Part shown: positions 54,184-63,139 of the stretch, piece after piece
How positions within the stretch are numbered: the stretch's first letter is position 1
Layout: each line of letters starts with the position of its first letter
Assembly (NCBI GenBank): GCA_001299455.1
Contig: CYUK01000003.1
Span: forward strand, 1,674,001-1,738,000
Length of the DNA: 64,000 bases
DNA from: Clostridiales bacterium SIT11
GTDB lineage: Bacteria; Bacillota; Clostridia; Tissierellales; Peptoniphilaceae
Direction: 5' to 3'
The notes under the pieces: model-generated
What the model was told of the DNA's origin: nothing
The model's input: only the letters and a program-made list of their open reading frames with translations
Databases searched by the model: none
Translations under genes and position numbers: made by a program

Positions 54184-55263
54184 ATGAAGAAAAAACTTTT
54201 GTCATTAAGCTTAGCCCTAATGATGGTATTGTCCGTTGTATGTCTACCTATGCAAGCTTTTGCAAGAGAAGATGGAAAACCCAGTGTTAAAACCAGTACG
54301 AAAAAAGAAGATTCTTATGTAATTGACGAGAAAGAAACACTAGTAAAACCTAACTATATTACCGTGACAACTTTTCGTGGAAGAAATAGTAAAACTGGAG
54401 AAGAATATAAGGGTGTAGTTCGAGGCAACCTCTTCTACGAAGTAAACAATGCAAGCCAATTGACCAATGCACAAATTACCCTAAAAGCACAAAAAGACTT
54501 TGGCTTTACTCTAGGGGATACAACAGTTGAAGCAGGAAAAAGCCATACTTTTAATTTAGACTTGACAAAAACAAATATTGTCAAATTAAATATACCAGAA
54601 ACTAATGGAGAATTTGAAGAAGGGTCCTATGTTATTTCTGGTGGCGTAAAGGGACAAACTGTAAAAATTAAAGTAAGTATGGATGTAACTAATCCTCAAG
54701 CTTGGTTAGATGGAAATTATGAACCTAAAATGGGAGAAATTGATCCTGCAGATGAGCATCCAGATAAGGCTAAAGTAGAAAATGCTCTAGAAGGTTTTGC
54801 ACAAGTAGGAGAAACGACTATTGTTGTACCCAAGGGAACTACAGCTACAGAAGTTTTCCGTACATTTGGAGAAATTAACAAGGTAACGATGGAAGGCTTA
54901 GACCAAGGCTATATCCGTCGTATTAACAAGCAAGGCTTTGATCCTATTGGAGAATTTGATATTAACAACTATTCCGGATGGATGTATACTGTAAACTACG
55001 CTGTGGATAAAGATGCAAAGGTATTAGATTCTAGTAAATGGTTTATGCCTAATGTTGGTGTTGCAGGACATACCTTTAATAAGAATGCTGCTATGCGATG
55101 GAACTTTACCATGGCTTATGGTCAAGATATTGACGCTGGTTGGGGAGAACCTGGTGGTGGAGATATGCCTACTTCTTTGAGAGCTTACCGTGTGAACCCT
55201 TCTATTGAAGACCTTGTTCCCCAATGGGCAAATTCTGGTAGAGCTTTAACACAAGCCAAATAA
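54184..55263 (+). CDS. Secreted DUF4430-like protein
   Basis: 359 residues. Signal peptide 1-27 (cleavage after AFA), no lipobox, no SLH or LPXTG anchor, so probably released or bound non-covalently. A beta-rich N-terminal half (~50-180) of unknown family is followed by a DUF4430-like domain (~210-335): TTATEVFRTF, GYIRRIN, SGWMYTVNYA and AMRWNFTMAYGQDID correspond to the strand and loop landmarks of that family. ATG 54184 follows AAGGAGG; an in-frame TTG upstream lacks a signal-peptide context. It lies between two SLH protein genes and is A/T-richer than its neighbours upstream. A role with the preceding DUF4430 protein is inferred. Confidence 0.7.
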   Translation: MKKKLLSLSLALMMVLSVVCLPMQAFAREDGKPSVKTSTKKEDSYVIDEKETLVKPNYITVTTFRGRNSKTGEEYKGVVRGNLFYEVNNASQLTNAQITLKAQKDFGFTLGDTTVEAGKSHTFNLDLTKTNIVKLNIPETNGEFEEGSYVISGGVKGQTVKIKVSMDVTNPQAWLDGNYEPKMGEIDPADEHPDKAKVENALEGFAQVGETTIVVPKGTTATEVFRTFGEINKVTMEGLDQGYIRRINKQGFDPIGEFDINNYSGWMYTVNYAVDKDAKVLDSSKWFMPNVGVAGHTFNKNAAMRWNFTMAYGQDIDAGWGEPGGGDMPTSLRAYRVNPSIEDLVPQWANSGRALTQAK

Positions 55264-55281
55264 ATTTGGAAGAATATTGCT

Positions 55282-55320
55282 GAAAACAGGGAGGGGACTC
55301 CCCTCCTCTTGTTTTCTTTT
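55282..55320 (+). terminator. Terminator after the secreted DUF4430-like gene
   Basis: GAAAACAGGGAGGGG on the left pairs with CCCCTCCTCTTGTTTTC on the right with one bulge/mismatch region, followed by TTTT. It ends 19 bases before the next start codon. Confidence 0.85.
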
Positions 55321-55338
55321 ATGAATAAAGGAGAAACA

Positions 55339-58300
55339 ATGGATAAAAAAAGACAAGTAGCAGGAGCCCTATCGGCTATTTTATTAGTGACTTCCCTGCC
55401 TGGTCCTATTTTGGCTAAAGAAGAACAGGATTTGCCAGGGGTAAAGGCCGAGGCAGAAGATAGCCTTCATTCTAAGGTCTTAGGTGCTCAAGTCCAGGTC
55501 AAGGAGAAACAAGGGCTAGGCCTAGAAACACAAGAAATAAAAAATACACAAGCCTTAGGAGAAAATGAAGCAGATAAAGATGTAATTCAAGATCTGGTCC
55601 TTAAAAAGTTAATCAATCACCAATTATCTAAAGGCGAGAATCAAAGGGAAGAAACCCAAGCTATTAGTAAAGACGACCTAGCAAGTTTAACAGATTTGAA
55701 TCCCCCTGATCAGTACAAAGAAGAGGAGGCAATTACAAGTCTAGAGGGACTTGAATACGCTGTAAATTTAGAGAGGGCGACCCTTCCTTTTATGGGAACA
55801 GATTTAAGGCCCTTAAGTGGGTTGACAAATTTAAATTATTTAGATATTTTTGTTCCCCAACCCAAGGATGAATCAAAACCTGTAAAGAAATCTCCGTTAA
55901 CAGACTTAAGTCCCTTAAAAAATTTAAATAACCTTACACATCTATATGTGAATGATGCTTCAGTGAGAGATCTTTCTCCAATCGGCAACTTAGAAAGTTT
56001 AGATAAATTATCATTATCTGGACTTGGCTTGAAGGAAAGCGATGTGATGTCCTTAGGAGAAAACGCGAAGAAAAATGGAGATCTAAGAACGTATATAGTT
56101 TTAAAGAGAAATGAAATTGCAGATATGTCTAAAATACAAGGACTAAAATTTCGTAAGAAATATGCAGAGGACCAAGAAATTCGAATAACCCCAGATTCAA
56201 AAACTTTTCAAAATCCTATAAAAATATGGAATGGAAATTATTGGAGGAAGGGCTTTGGCACATATACTAAGAATAAGGAAAATAAGTACGATTTTACAAA
56301 AAGTGAATATTTAGAAGTTGAAACAAACGAGGTTAAAAATGACACCTGTAAACTGACTGATGCTGCCTTAAAGTTACCAGACAATGAAATTTCAGTTTCT
56401 TTTGGGAGTCCAGCTAGCGATTTTAATGGGAAGTTAATTATTGATTTAAGTAAGATTAAGGCTTCAGAAACGCCGGGAGAAAATGAAGAAGTAAAAGAAG
56501 CCAAGGAGGCCTTGAAAGCACTTATTACAAGTGCAGAAGAAAAACTTGAAGATCAAGAAAAGACCTACACGAAAGAAAGTAAAGAAAAACTACAAACAAG
56601 TTTAGATGCAGCAAAGGAAGCCCTCCAAGGACAAAACCTAAATCAGTTAAAAGAAGCAAAAGAAGCTTTAGAAACAGCACTTCAAGGGCTGACAGAAGTA
56701 AGTCAAGAAAAAAATCCAATTAATATTCATGTCAGTGGGTATGAAGGAGATGCCTGGATTCAAGAACTTTACCAAGCTAAGGTTCAAGTCTTTAAAGAAG
56801 ATGGAACAAAAATAACACATACAGGAGCTTCTTGGATTCAATGGGAATTAGCTCCAGGAAACTATAAGGCCAAAATTTCTTACCCCGGCTACCAAACAAA
56901 AGTGGACACCTTTACCATAACACCTGATAAGAAAGATGTTTATTTCCGATTGGAAAAAGAGGAAGAGGAATACAAACAACCAAAGATTAAGAGTATCCAA
57001 TTGGTAGAAGTGGGAAATCCTAACAAGGTTTTGGCTACAGGAACCATTGGCGGGAATATCATTTATTTTGTAGTAGAGAATGCCAAAGACCGAAAAATTA
57101 TTTTTGATCAAAAGGAACCTAAAGCCACGCTTAAAATCGAAGCGGACAATACCTATGCTTTCCGGGGACACACTAACAACTCGCCAACAGATGGATCTTA
57201 TCGACCTTTCAATGGGGATAAGAGTGATATGAATGGAACTAGTTTGGAAGGAGTTCCCTTTAAAAAAGATGGTATAACCAACCTATTCTTACAAGGAAAA
57301 GGTGGAAAATCTACAGAATATGCCATGTTTATTAAAGAAAAACCCACACAACACGCTGTAACTTTTAGTGCGACAGCCGATAAGGACAGTGCTACAGGAA
57401 GTTTTCGGATTGGTTATAAAAATCAAACCAGTATACAAGGTTATTTTTGTCAAACAATGACCCAACTAGTAGAAGACGGGGAGGATGCAAAAGATCCGCT
57501 CGAGTGGGTAGAGGAAATAACACAGGATCCAAAAGGTGAGACAACAAAGAAAGCTAGTTTAGTCAATGGAGCAGGACAATTTAAGGGCTGGTATAATGAT
57601 TCCTTTGGAGGAAAAGAATATAAATTTGAAAATAACCCTGTAAAAGAAGACATGCTTTTGTATGCTCGTTTTTCTAAGACGTCAAGTCCTACCAGTTACC
57701 CCGATCCATTTTCAGTTTGGATTCCAATGGACACAGAACCTAGTGATGATCATGCCATGGACTTGTCTTGGTCAGTCAATGAAGACACTAATTGGAAAGA
57801 TTGGACGAAGCCTGCAGATATTAAAGTCAATGCTGGAGATACTTTAAATCTTAAAATAAAAGAAAATGGTACAAAATGGAAGTTATCTGGTATGACAGCT
57901 AAATATGGAAACCTCAATTTGCCTATTAAAAAAGATAAAAAGGGGGTTTACCACTTAAGTCCTATTTCCTCCCATGACAGTACTCTTTTCCCTGATAATA
58001 TAATTTATATGAGTTTTGTTAAAAAGGAAGATGCAGGGAATAGAAATTTTGATTTAGATAAGCAACATTATATCCACCTTCTTCAAGAAGGTCCAAATGT
58101 AGAAATGACAAACACTATGGTAGGAACTAACTTCCATGATAGGTTTGATCTTCGGGGCAAATTCCAAGAGGGAGATACCATTCGCTTTAGGGTGACTGGA
58201 GAAGAAATTAGTCACGTAAAGGTCCAAACTCAAAAAGAACAGGAGGTCACTTTAAGTAAAGACAGTGATAATACAGATAAAGAAACTGGAGTTATAACTA

Positions 58301-59898
58301 GAGATTATTCTTTTGTGATGCCGGCAGATGATGTAGATATTATTGCTAAGGGAATTTATAAAAATAAGAATACTGAGGCAAGAATCAACTTTAAGATTGA
58401 AGATAGTGAAGGCAAGGAAATTACTAAAGATCAAGTTTCTTCCCTGACAATCAATGCTGGCTATGAAAGCAAAACATGGAAGGATTTGGCAAATGATGAA
58501 ATTTATTTGCCAGTAAATAATCAAGGAATTACCTATGGTTACACCCTGGTATTAAAGGATCGGAAAACCTATCAAGGTCAATTTACCCTTTATGCTAAGA
58601 ATATTCCAGATCCCTGTGTTTTGACTCTTGAATCTAAGACAGAAGAAAAAACCAAAGAAGATTTTGATCGTCTAGTAGCGACAGCAGAAAGGCTTAGCAA
58701 GGATTCTAACTACACTCAAGAGTCCAGAGCTGAACTGGAAAAAGCTATTACATCTGCAAAACAAGCAGTAGAGCTTACACGAGGCTACACGGCAGCCTGT
58801 AATATTGTCTCTGATGCCATGGATGAATTGAAAAAAGCAGATGTACCTACAGTAGATAGCAAAGAAAGAGCAAAGAAATCCTTAGAAGGCTTAATCAACC
58901 GCCTATCCAACCTCAAGAAGGCAGATTATGAATCCGAGGCATGGAATGCTTTTGATAAGGAAATGGATAAGGCCAAGGACGTGTTAAAGAACGTAGCTTC
59001 TTCCGAAGATGATCTAAAGTCTGCTCGGACAGCCCTGACACAAGCCAAGGCGGAATTAGATACGCACAAGATTGTTCCTGAAGACATGACCAAGGAAGAA
59101 AAGAATCTAAGAGATTTAATCAAAACTATTGGAAAACTGGAAGAAAAGAACTACACCAAGGAAACTTGGAAAGATTTAAAAGATGCTTTAGACCAAGCAA
59201 AGGATGAATTAAAAGATTCCAAACGGACAGAAAAATCCTTAGAAAGAGCCTATGATAAGTTAAACAAGGCCTATAAGGACTTAAAACTTGCCGACAAGAT
59301 TGCCGAAGAAGCAGAAAAAATCAACCAAGACCATAAAGACCTTGTGAAGAATGCAAAATTCACAGATATGCTAGATGTATCTGGCCACTGGGCAGAAACC
59401 TACATCAAGTATGTCATGGACCGAGGCTATTTGGTAGGAACATCGAAACACTACTTCAGTCCCAACCGGGATACCACACGGGCAGAATTTGTCACCGTCT
59501 TGGCTCGACTTGCCGGTGTAAAGGAAGAAAACTACAAGAAGAACCAATTTACTGATGTACCCAAGGGCGTCTACTATGAAGCGGCCGTCAACTGGGCAGA
59601 AGACAAGGGGATTGTCCTAGGCGTTGGAGACAAAAAATTTGCTCCGAACCAAACCATGACCCGGGAAGAAATGGCCACGATTCTAGACCGGTATATTGAA
59701 AAGACAAGTAAGGTTTATAGTGGAGGACAAGAGCAATCCTTTAAAGACCAAGGAAACATTGCCTCTTGGGCAAAGGACAGTGTGAAACGCATGACGAAGG
59801 CAGGTATTTTAGAAGGTACAGACCAAGGAAAGTTTGAACCGAAAGCCAACTTCAGTCGTTCGGAACTTGCAGCCGTTATTTATCGGTTGGATAAGTAA
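55339..59898 (+). CDS. Large SLH-anchored surface protein with LRR and FIVAR modules
   Basis: 1519 residues. Signal peptide 1-26 (PILA-K); a linker; leucine-rich repeats like internalins (~135-270, for example LTDLSPLKNLNNLTHLYV); a FIVAR helical module (~387-460); a PEGA-like beta domain (~465-545); poorly recognisable beta regions to ~760 and beyond, including a Listeria-Bacteroides-type repeat (FKGWYNDSFGGKEY); three more FIVAR-type helical modules (~1110-1330); and three SLH repeats (~1350-1519). It probably binds the wall through SLH and a host or matrix ligand through LRR/FIVAR parts; the ligand is unknown. The first ~1100 codons are A/T-rich, whereas the SLH end resembles the rest of the chromosome. 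ATG 55339 follows AAAGGAG. Confidence 0.85.
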   Translation: MDKKRQVAGALSAILLVTSLPGPILAKEEQDLPGVKAEAEDSLHSKVLGAQVQVKEKQGLGLETQEIKNTQALGENEADKDVIQDLVLKKLINHQLSKGENQREETQAISKDDLASLTDLNPPDQYKEEEAITSLEGLEYAVNLERATLPFMGTDLRPLSGLTNLNYLDIFVPQPKDESKPVKKSPLTDLSPLKNLNNLTHLYVNDASVRDLSPIGNLESLDKLSLSGLGLKESDVMSLGENAKKNGDLRTYIVLKRNEIADMSKIQGLKFRKKYAEDQEIRITPDSKTFQNPIKIWNGNYWRKGFGTYTKNKENKYDFTKSEYLEVETNEVKNDTCKLTDAALKLPDNEISVSFGSPASDFNGKLIIDLSKIKASETPGENEEVKEAKEALKALITSAEEKLEDQEKTYTKESKEKLQTSLDAAKEALQGQNLNQLKEAKEALETALQGLTEVSQEKNPINIHVSGYEGDAWIQELYQAKVQVFKEDGTKITHTGASWIQWELAPGNYKAKISYPGYQTKVDTFTITPDKKDVYFRLEKEEEEYKQPKIKSIQLVEVGNPNKVLATGTIGGNIIYFVVENAKDRKIIFDQKEPKATLKIEADNTYAFRGHTNNSPTDGSYRPFNGDKSDMNGTSLEGVPFKKDGITNLFLQGKGGKSTEYAMFIKEKPTQHAVTFSATADKDSATGSFRIGYKNQTSIQGYFCQTMTQLVEDGEDAKDPLEWVEEITQDPKGETTKKASLVNGAGQFKGWYNDSFGGKEYKFENNPVKEDMLLYARFSKTSSPTSYPDPFSVWIPMDTEPSDDHAMDLSWSVNEDTNWKDWTKPADIKVNAGDTLNLKIKENGTKWKLSGMTAKYGNLNLPIKKDKKGVYHLSPISSHDSTLFPDNIIYMSFVKKEDAGNRNFDLDKQHYIHLLQEGPNVEMTNTMVGTNFHDRFDLRGKFQEGDTIRFRVTGEEISHVKVQTQKEQEVTLSKDSDNTDKETGVITRDYSFVMPADDVDIIAKGIYKNKNTEARINFKIEDSEGKEITKDQVSSLTINAGYESKTWKDLANDEIYLPVNNQGITYGYTLVLKDRKTYQGQFTLYAKNIPDPCVLTLESKTEEKTKEDFDRLVATAERLSKDSNYTQESRAELEKAITSAKQAVELTRGYTAACNIVSDAMDELKKADVPTVDSKERAKKSLEGLINRLSNLKKADYESEAWNAFDKEMDKAKDVLKNVASSEDDLKSARTALTQAKAELDTHKIVPEDMTKEEKNLRDLIKTIGKLEEKNYTKETWKDLKDALDQAKDELKDSKRTEKSLERAYDKLNKAYKDLKLADKIAEEAEKINQDHKDLVKNAKFTDMLDVSGHWAETYIKYVMDRGYLVGTSKHYFSPNRDTTRAEFVTVLARLAGVKEENYKKNQFTDVPKGVYYEAAVNWAEDKGIVLGVGDKKFAPNQTMTREEMATILDRYIEKTSKVYSGGQEQSFKDQGNIASWAKDSVKRMTKAGILEGTDQGKFEPKANFSRSELAAVIYRLDK

Positions 59899-59908
59899 GC
59901 TGTTATTA

Positions 59909-59945
59909 ATAGGGAGCAGGAGAAATCCTGCTTCCTATTTTTCTT
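59909..59945 (+). terminator. Terminator after the large SLH gene
   Basis: ATAGGGAGCAGGA (59909-59921) pairs with TCCTGCTTCCTAT (59926-59938) with one mismatch, then TTTTTC. Confidence 0.88.
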
Positions 59946-59955
59946 TTTCAGCAAG

Positions 59956-59993
59956 AAGAAGCCCCTCTATCCAGGGGATGGAGGGGCTTTTTA
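59956..59993 (-). terminator. Terminator of the M16 peptidase gene (bidirectional)
   Basis: AAGCCCCTC (59959-59967) pairs perfectly with GAGGGGCTT (59981-59989), with a purine-rich left flank and T-run on the right, so it works from either side of the convergent junction. Confidence 0.85.
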
Positions 59994-60015
59994 CATAAAA
60001 GTGTTAAGGGTTCTT

Positions 60016-62886
60016 TTAAAGTTCGTAGATTTTGTCAAAGTCGTCCTTGTGGGCGGTTAAGATTTCCTTGGATCCCAGGGCCACCAAATGGTCTTCTTTC
60101 ATGGCTTGGTCTAGGATATCCTTATAGGATTGTAAGGTTTTTAGGCTAGTTGCCAGGGCTTCCTGCTTGTAGAGGGAGGTGGTTTCTTCTGTTTCTCCTA
60201 AGATATAGCGGAAGAGGTCTACCTGGCCCTTGTCATAGGGAGTCCGCAAGGGGTCAAAGACGTTCATAGACCCAATAATCATTTGTTCAATGGCTTCTTC
60301 ATCTAAATTCATGTCTTCCAGGGCTTGCCCCATGTGGTCATAGGTCTTTAGAGTGCTGGCATAGTTGGGGTCCCTATAGGAATAGGTGGCCAGGAGGCCT
60401 TGGTTTTTAATCCGGAGGCCAGCCCCATAGGCTCCCCCTTTGGCCCGGATATTTTCATGGAGGTAGCCGGTGCTTAAGAGGTTGGCCAGGACAGCCATGG
60501 ATCCGGAGTAGGGGGCGCCAAGTTTCATGAGGTCATAGCCCTTGGAAAGGTAGACCACGCTGGCTGGTAGGCTAAAGGCTTCTTTTTTAGGAGAGAAGTC
60601 TAGATTTAATTCTTGGTCTCCCCGGGGTTCATAAATAGATTCTAAATTCTTAAAGCTTTCCTTGGCAAGCTGGTAGTCTTCCTTGGATCCAGTAAATTCA
60701 AAGAGAAGGTCCTTGCTGGAAAGAAGTCTTTGGTAGAGGTCTTCTAGATCTTTTAAGAAGTCTTCTTTTCTTTGGTCCCAGTGGTCTAAGAGGTCCACAA
60801 GATAGAAGTGGTAGTCTAGGCCGGAAATTTGGTCCCGAACTTTTGACCCCATCCGATAGTGGCTTTCCACCCGGTTGGAGACAATGAGATGGCCATTTTG
60901 CAAGAAGCTGGATTCGTTGGAGGCCCGGTCCAGGGTCAAGAGGTCAAAAATTCTCTTTTCTTCATCAAAACGGGTTTCCGTCAGGACTTCTTGTAAAAGT
61001 TCCAGACTTTCTCCAATGTTATCTTGTAAGGAGGAGGTCCGGGCCAGGAATTTCAACTGGTAGTCTTCTTGGTTTTGCAGGACCAGGGATTCAAAGGAAA
61101 GACCAGCAGAGATTAAATAAATCTTTGTCGTCAGGTCCTTGTAGGTCCGCTCTTTAGTGGAAAGTCGAGACAAGAGGCTGGACAGGATACTGACTAGGGG
61201 CAGGTCTTCCTTTTTTAAATGACCTAAGCTAGAGCAGAGGGTCATATAGGAAATGCCGTTGGTAAACTGGGGATGGAAGAGGACTTCTGTATCCCCTAGC
61301 TTGTCTATGGTCCTTGGGATTTTTTCTACGCCAGGGGCCAGGTCTTCCAGGGACAGTTTGGGAATGGTATCCTTGGCTTCCTTGGAATCGGGCTTAGATT
61401 GGAAGTCCATGAGGTCTCTTTGTTCCTTTAAGATTTCTGCCTTTTCGCCAGTGGTGAGATTTTTTTCAAAATTTTCCAAATCCTTCTTTATCTTAACTAG
61501 TTCTTCCTTATAAAGGTCTGGACTGGGGTTGGATTCAATCAAAAGTCGGCCTTGGTCCAAAAGTTTTTTCTGGAGGACTTCTTCAAAATAGCCCCCTTCA
61601 ATTTTTTTCTTGACCTTATCCAGGCTATCCGTCATGTTCAGGGAGTCAATGGGACTTTCTCCATAGAGCCAGGTATTTAAGGCATTAATATAATAGATAA
61701 TTCCCTTGTGGATGCCGCCTCCTTCCCGGATGCTTAACTCCGTCCGGTTAAAGCTGGCCCGTAGCCGGTCTTGGTCAAAACCTTGGGAAATAATCTTTTT
61801 CAAAGTGCCTTCAATAATTTCTTTAAATTCATCGAGTTTTCCTGGCTCAGCCCCCTTGACCACAATGGAAAAGTCCAGGGGAAGGGAAACAGATTTTTCC
61901 ACATAGACATCCTTACAGAAGTTCTTTTCAAAAAAGGCTTCCTTAATATCCCCGTCATTGGATTCCACTAAAAGTTCTCCAACAAGGTCCCGGAGAAGGC
62001 TGTCTTCAATACTGGTAGCCTGGCCCATGTTGACCGTATAGGCATAGTAGCTTCCATTTTTTACATCCTCTGTGGGATAGGTTAAGTGAACTTCCTTGTC
62101 CTCCTTTAAAAGGGGAGCCAGGTTTAAATGAATATCCTCATTTGTAGGAGAAAACTGGGAGAGGTAGTTTTCATCCAGATAGGATAAAATAGGGGTCTTG
62201 TCCATATCTCCATAGAGGTAGATAAAGGAGTTGCCAGGGTGGTAGTGGGTCCGGTGAAAGTCTAAAAAGTCTTCATACTTGAGCTTGGGAATAGCTGCCG
62301 GGTGGCCGCCACTTTCATAGCCATAGCTGGTCTTTCCATGGAGGGCGCTGGTGACTTGCTGGGAAAAGACATTGTCCGGGTCAGAATAAACCCCCTTCAT
62401 TTCGTTGTAGACGACCCCATTATAAATAAGGTCTCGGTCTTCATTAAATTCATAGTGCCAGCCTTCTTGGAGGAAGATATTTTTTTCCTCATACATTCTG
62501 GGGAAGAAGACGGCATCTAAATAGACATCCATTAAATTATAAAAATCTTTTAAGTTCCGACTGCTAACAGGGTAAATGGTCTTGTCAGAAAAAGTCATGG
62601 CATTTAAGAAAGTTTGGAGGGAGGATTGGATTAAATCCATAAAGGGCTCCTTGGTCCGATACTTCCTAGACCCAGATAGGGTGGAGTGTTCCACAATATG
62701 GGTGACCCCGGTGTCGTCAACAGGGGGCGTTAAAAATCCAATGCTAAAGACCTTGTTAGGGTCCTTGTTGTCTAAAAGAAGCACTTGGGCTCCAGTTTTT
62801 TCATGTTTATATAAACGAATTTTACTATTTGTATCTTTTGAATCAGCAGATTCAATTAATCTATAATTTTTTATTTGTTCTTCCAT
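60016..62886 (-). CDS. M16C (PreP-like) zinc metallopeptidase
   Basis: 956-residue peptidase of the presequence-protease branch of M16, degrading peptides in a closed two-half chamber. The inverted zinc motif is H63-x-x-E66-H67 (HIVEH), with the distal glutamate in YNGVVYNEMKGVYSDP; the M16C linker domain and an inactive second half follow. No signal peptide, so cytoplasmic. AGGAGGTAATT precedes the ATG on the minus strand. It is transcribed toward the surface-protein cluster and away from rpoB. Confidence 0.95.
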   Translation of the reverse strand: MEEQIKNYRLIESADSKDTNSKIRLYKHEKTGAQVLLLDNKDPNKVFSIGFLTPPVDDTGVTHIVEHSTLSGSRKYRTKEPFMDLIQSSLQTFLNAMTFSDKTIYPVSSRNLKDFYNLMDVYLDAVFFPRMYEEKNIFLQEGWHYEFNEDRDLIYNGVVYNEMKGVYSDPDNVFSQQVTSALHGKTSYGYESGGHPAAIPKLKYEDFLDFHRTHYHPGNSFIYLYGDMDKTPILSYLDENYLSQFSPTNEDIHLNLAPLLKEDKEVHLTYPTEDVKNGSYYAYTVNMGQATSIEDSLLRDLVGELLVESNDGDIKEAFFEKNFCKDVYVEKSVSLPLDFSIVVKGAEPGKLDEFKEIIEGTLKKIISQGFDQDRLRASFNRTELSIREGGGIHKGIIYYINALNTWLYGESPIDSLNMTDSLDKVKKKIEGGYFEEVLQKKLLDQGRLLIESNPSPDLYKEELVKIKKDLENFEKNLTTGEKAEILKEQRDLMDFQSKPDSKEAKDTIPKLSLEDLAPGVEKIPRTIDKLGDTEVLFHPQFTNGISYMTLCSSLGHLKKEDLPLVSILSSLLSRLSTKERTYKDLTTKIYLISAGLSFESLVLQNQEDYQLKFLARTSSLQDNIGESLELLQEVLTETRFDEEKRIFDLLTLDRASNESSFLQNGHLIVSNRVESHYRMGSKVRDQISGLDYHFYLVDLLDHWDQRKEDFLKDLEDLYQRLLSSKDLLFEFTGSKEDYQLAKESFKNLESIYEPRGDQELNLDFSPKKEAFSLPASVVYLSKGYDLMKLGAPYSGSMAVLANLLSTGYLHENIRAKGGAYGAGLRIKNQGLLATYSYRDPNYASTLKTYDHMGQALEDMNLDEEAIEQMIIGSMNVFDPLRTPYDKGQVDLFRYILGETEETTSLYKQEALATSLKTLQSYKDILDQAMKEDHLVALGSKEILTAHKDDFDKIYEL

Positions 62887-63012
62887 AATTACCTCCTGGC
62901 CTATCTATACCCTACTTAGGGTCAATCTATTAAAAGGAATAGAGAAAAATTTCTCTTTCTTCAAAATAACCAGGAAAACTTGGGAAAAAGCCAATTTTTC
63001 AAGGAAAATGCC

Positions 63013-63041
63013 TTGCAATAGCTATAGGTTCATGGTAATAT
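63013..63041 (+). promoter_or_regulatory. Probable promoter of rpoB
   Basis: TTGCAA (63013-63018), 17 bases, TAATAT (63036-63041) with TGG extended -10. The minus strand has a TATAAT at 63047-63042 that may serve the M16 gene, but without a visible -35. Confidence 0.6.
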
Positions 63042-63139
63042 ATTATATTGCATAATAACGATTAAGGTGGCGTATTGTTTCCAAAAATCGTCATCATCCA
63101 TGGCAAGAGCCGATAGAAGTTAAAGGGGTGAATAGCTTA

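Noticed and set aside
62302-62866. Plus-strand open frames inside the M16 peptidase gene
   Set aside because: They are antisense shadows of a well-conserved M16C coding frame and have no ribosome binding sites or family similarity.
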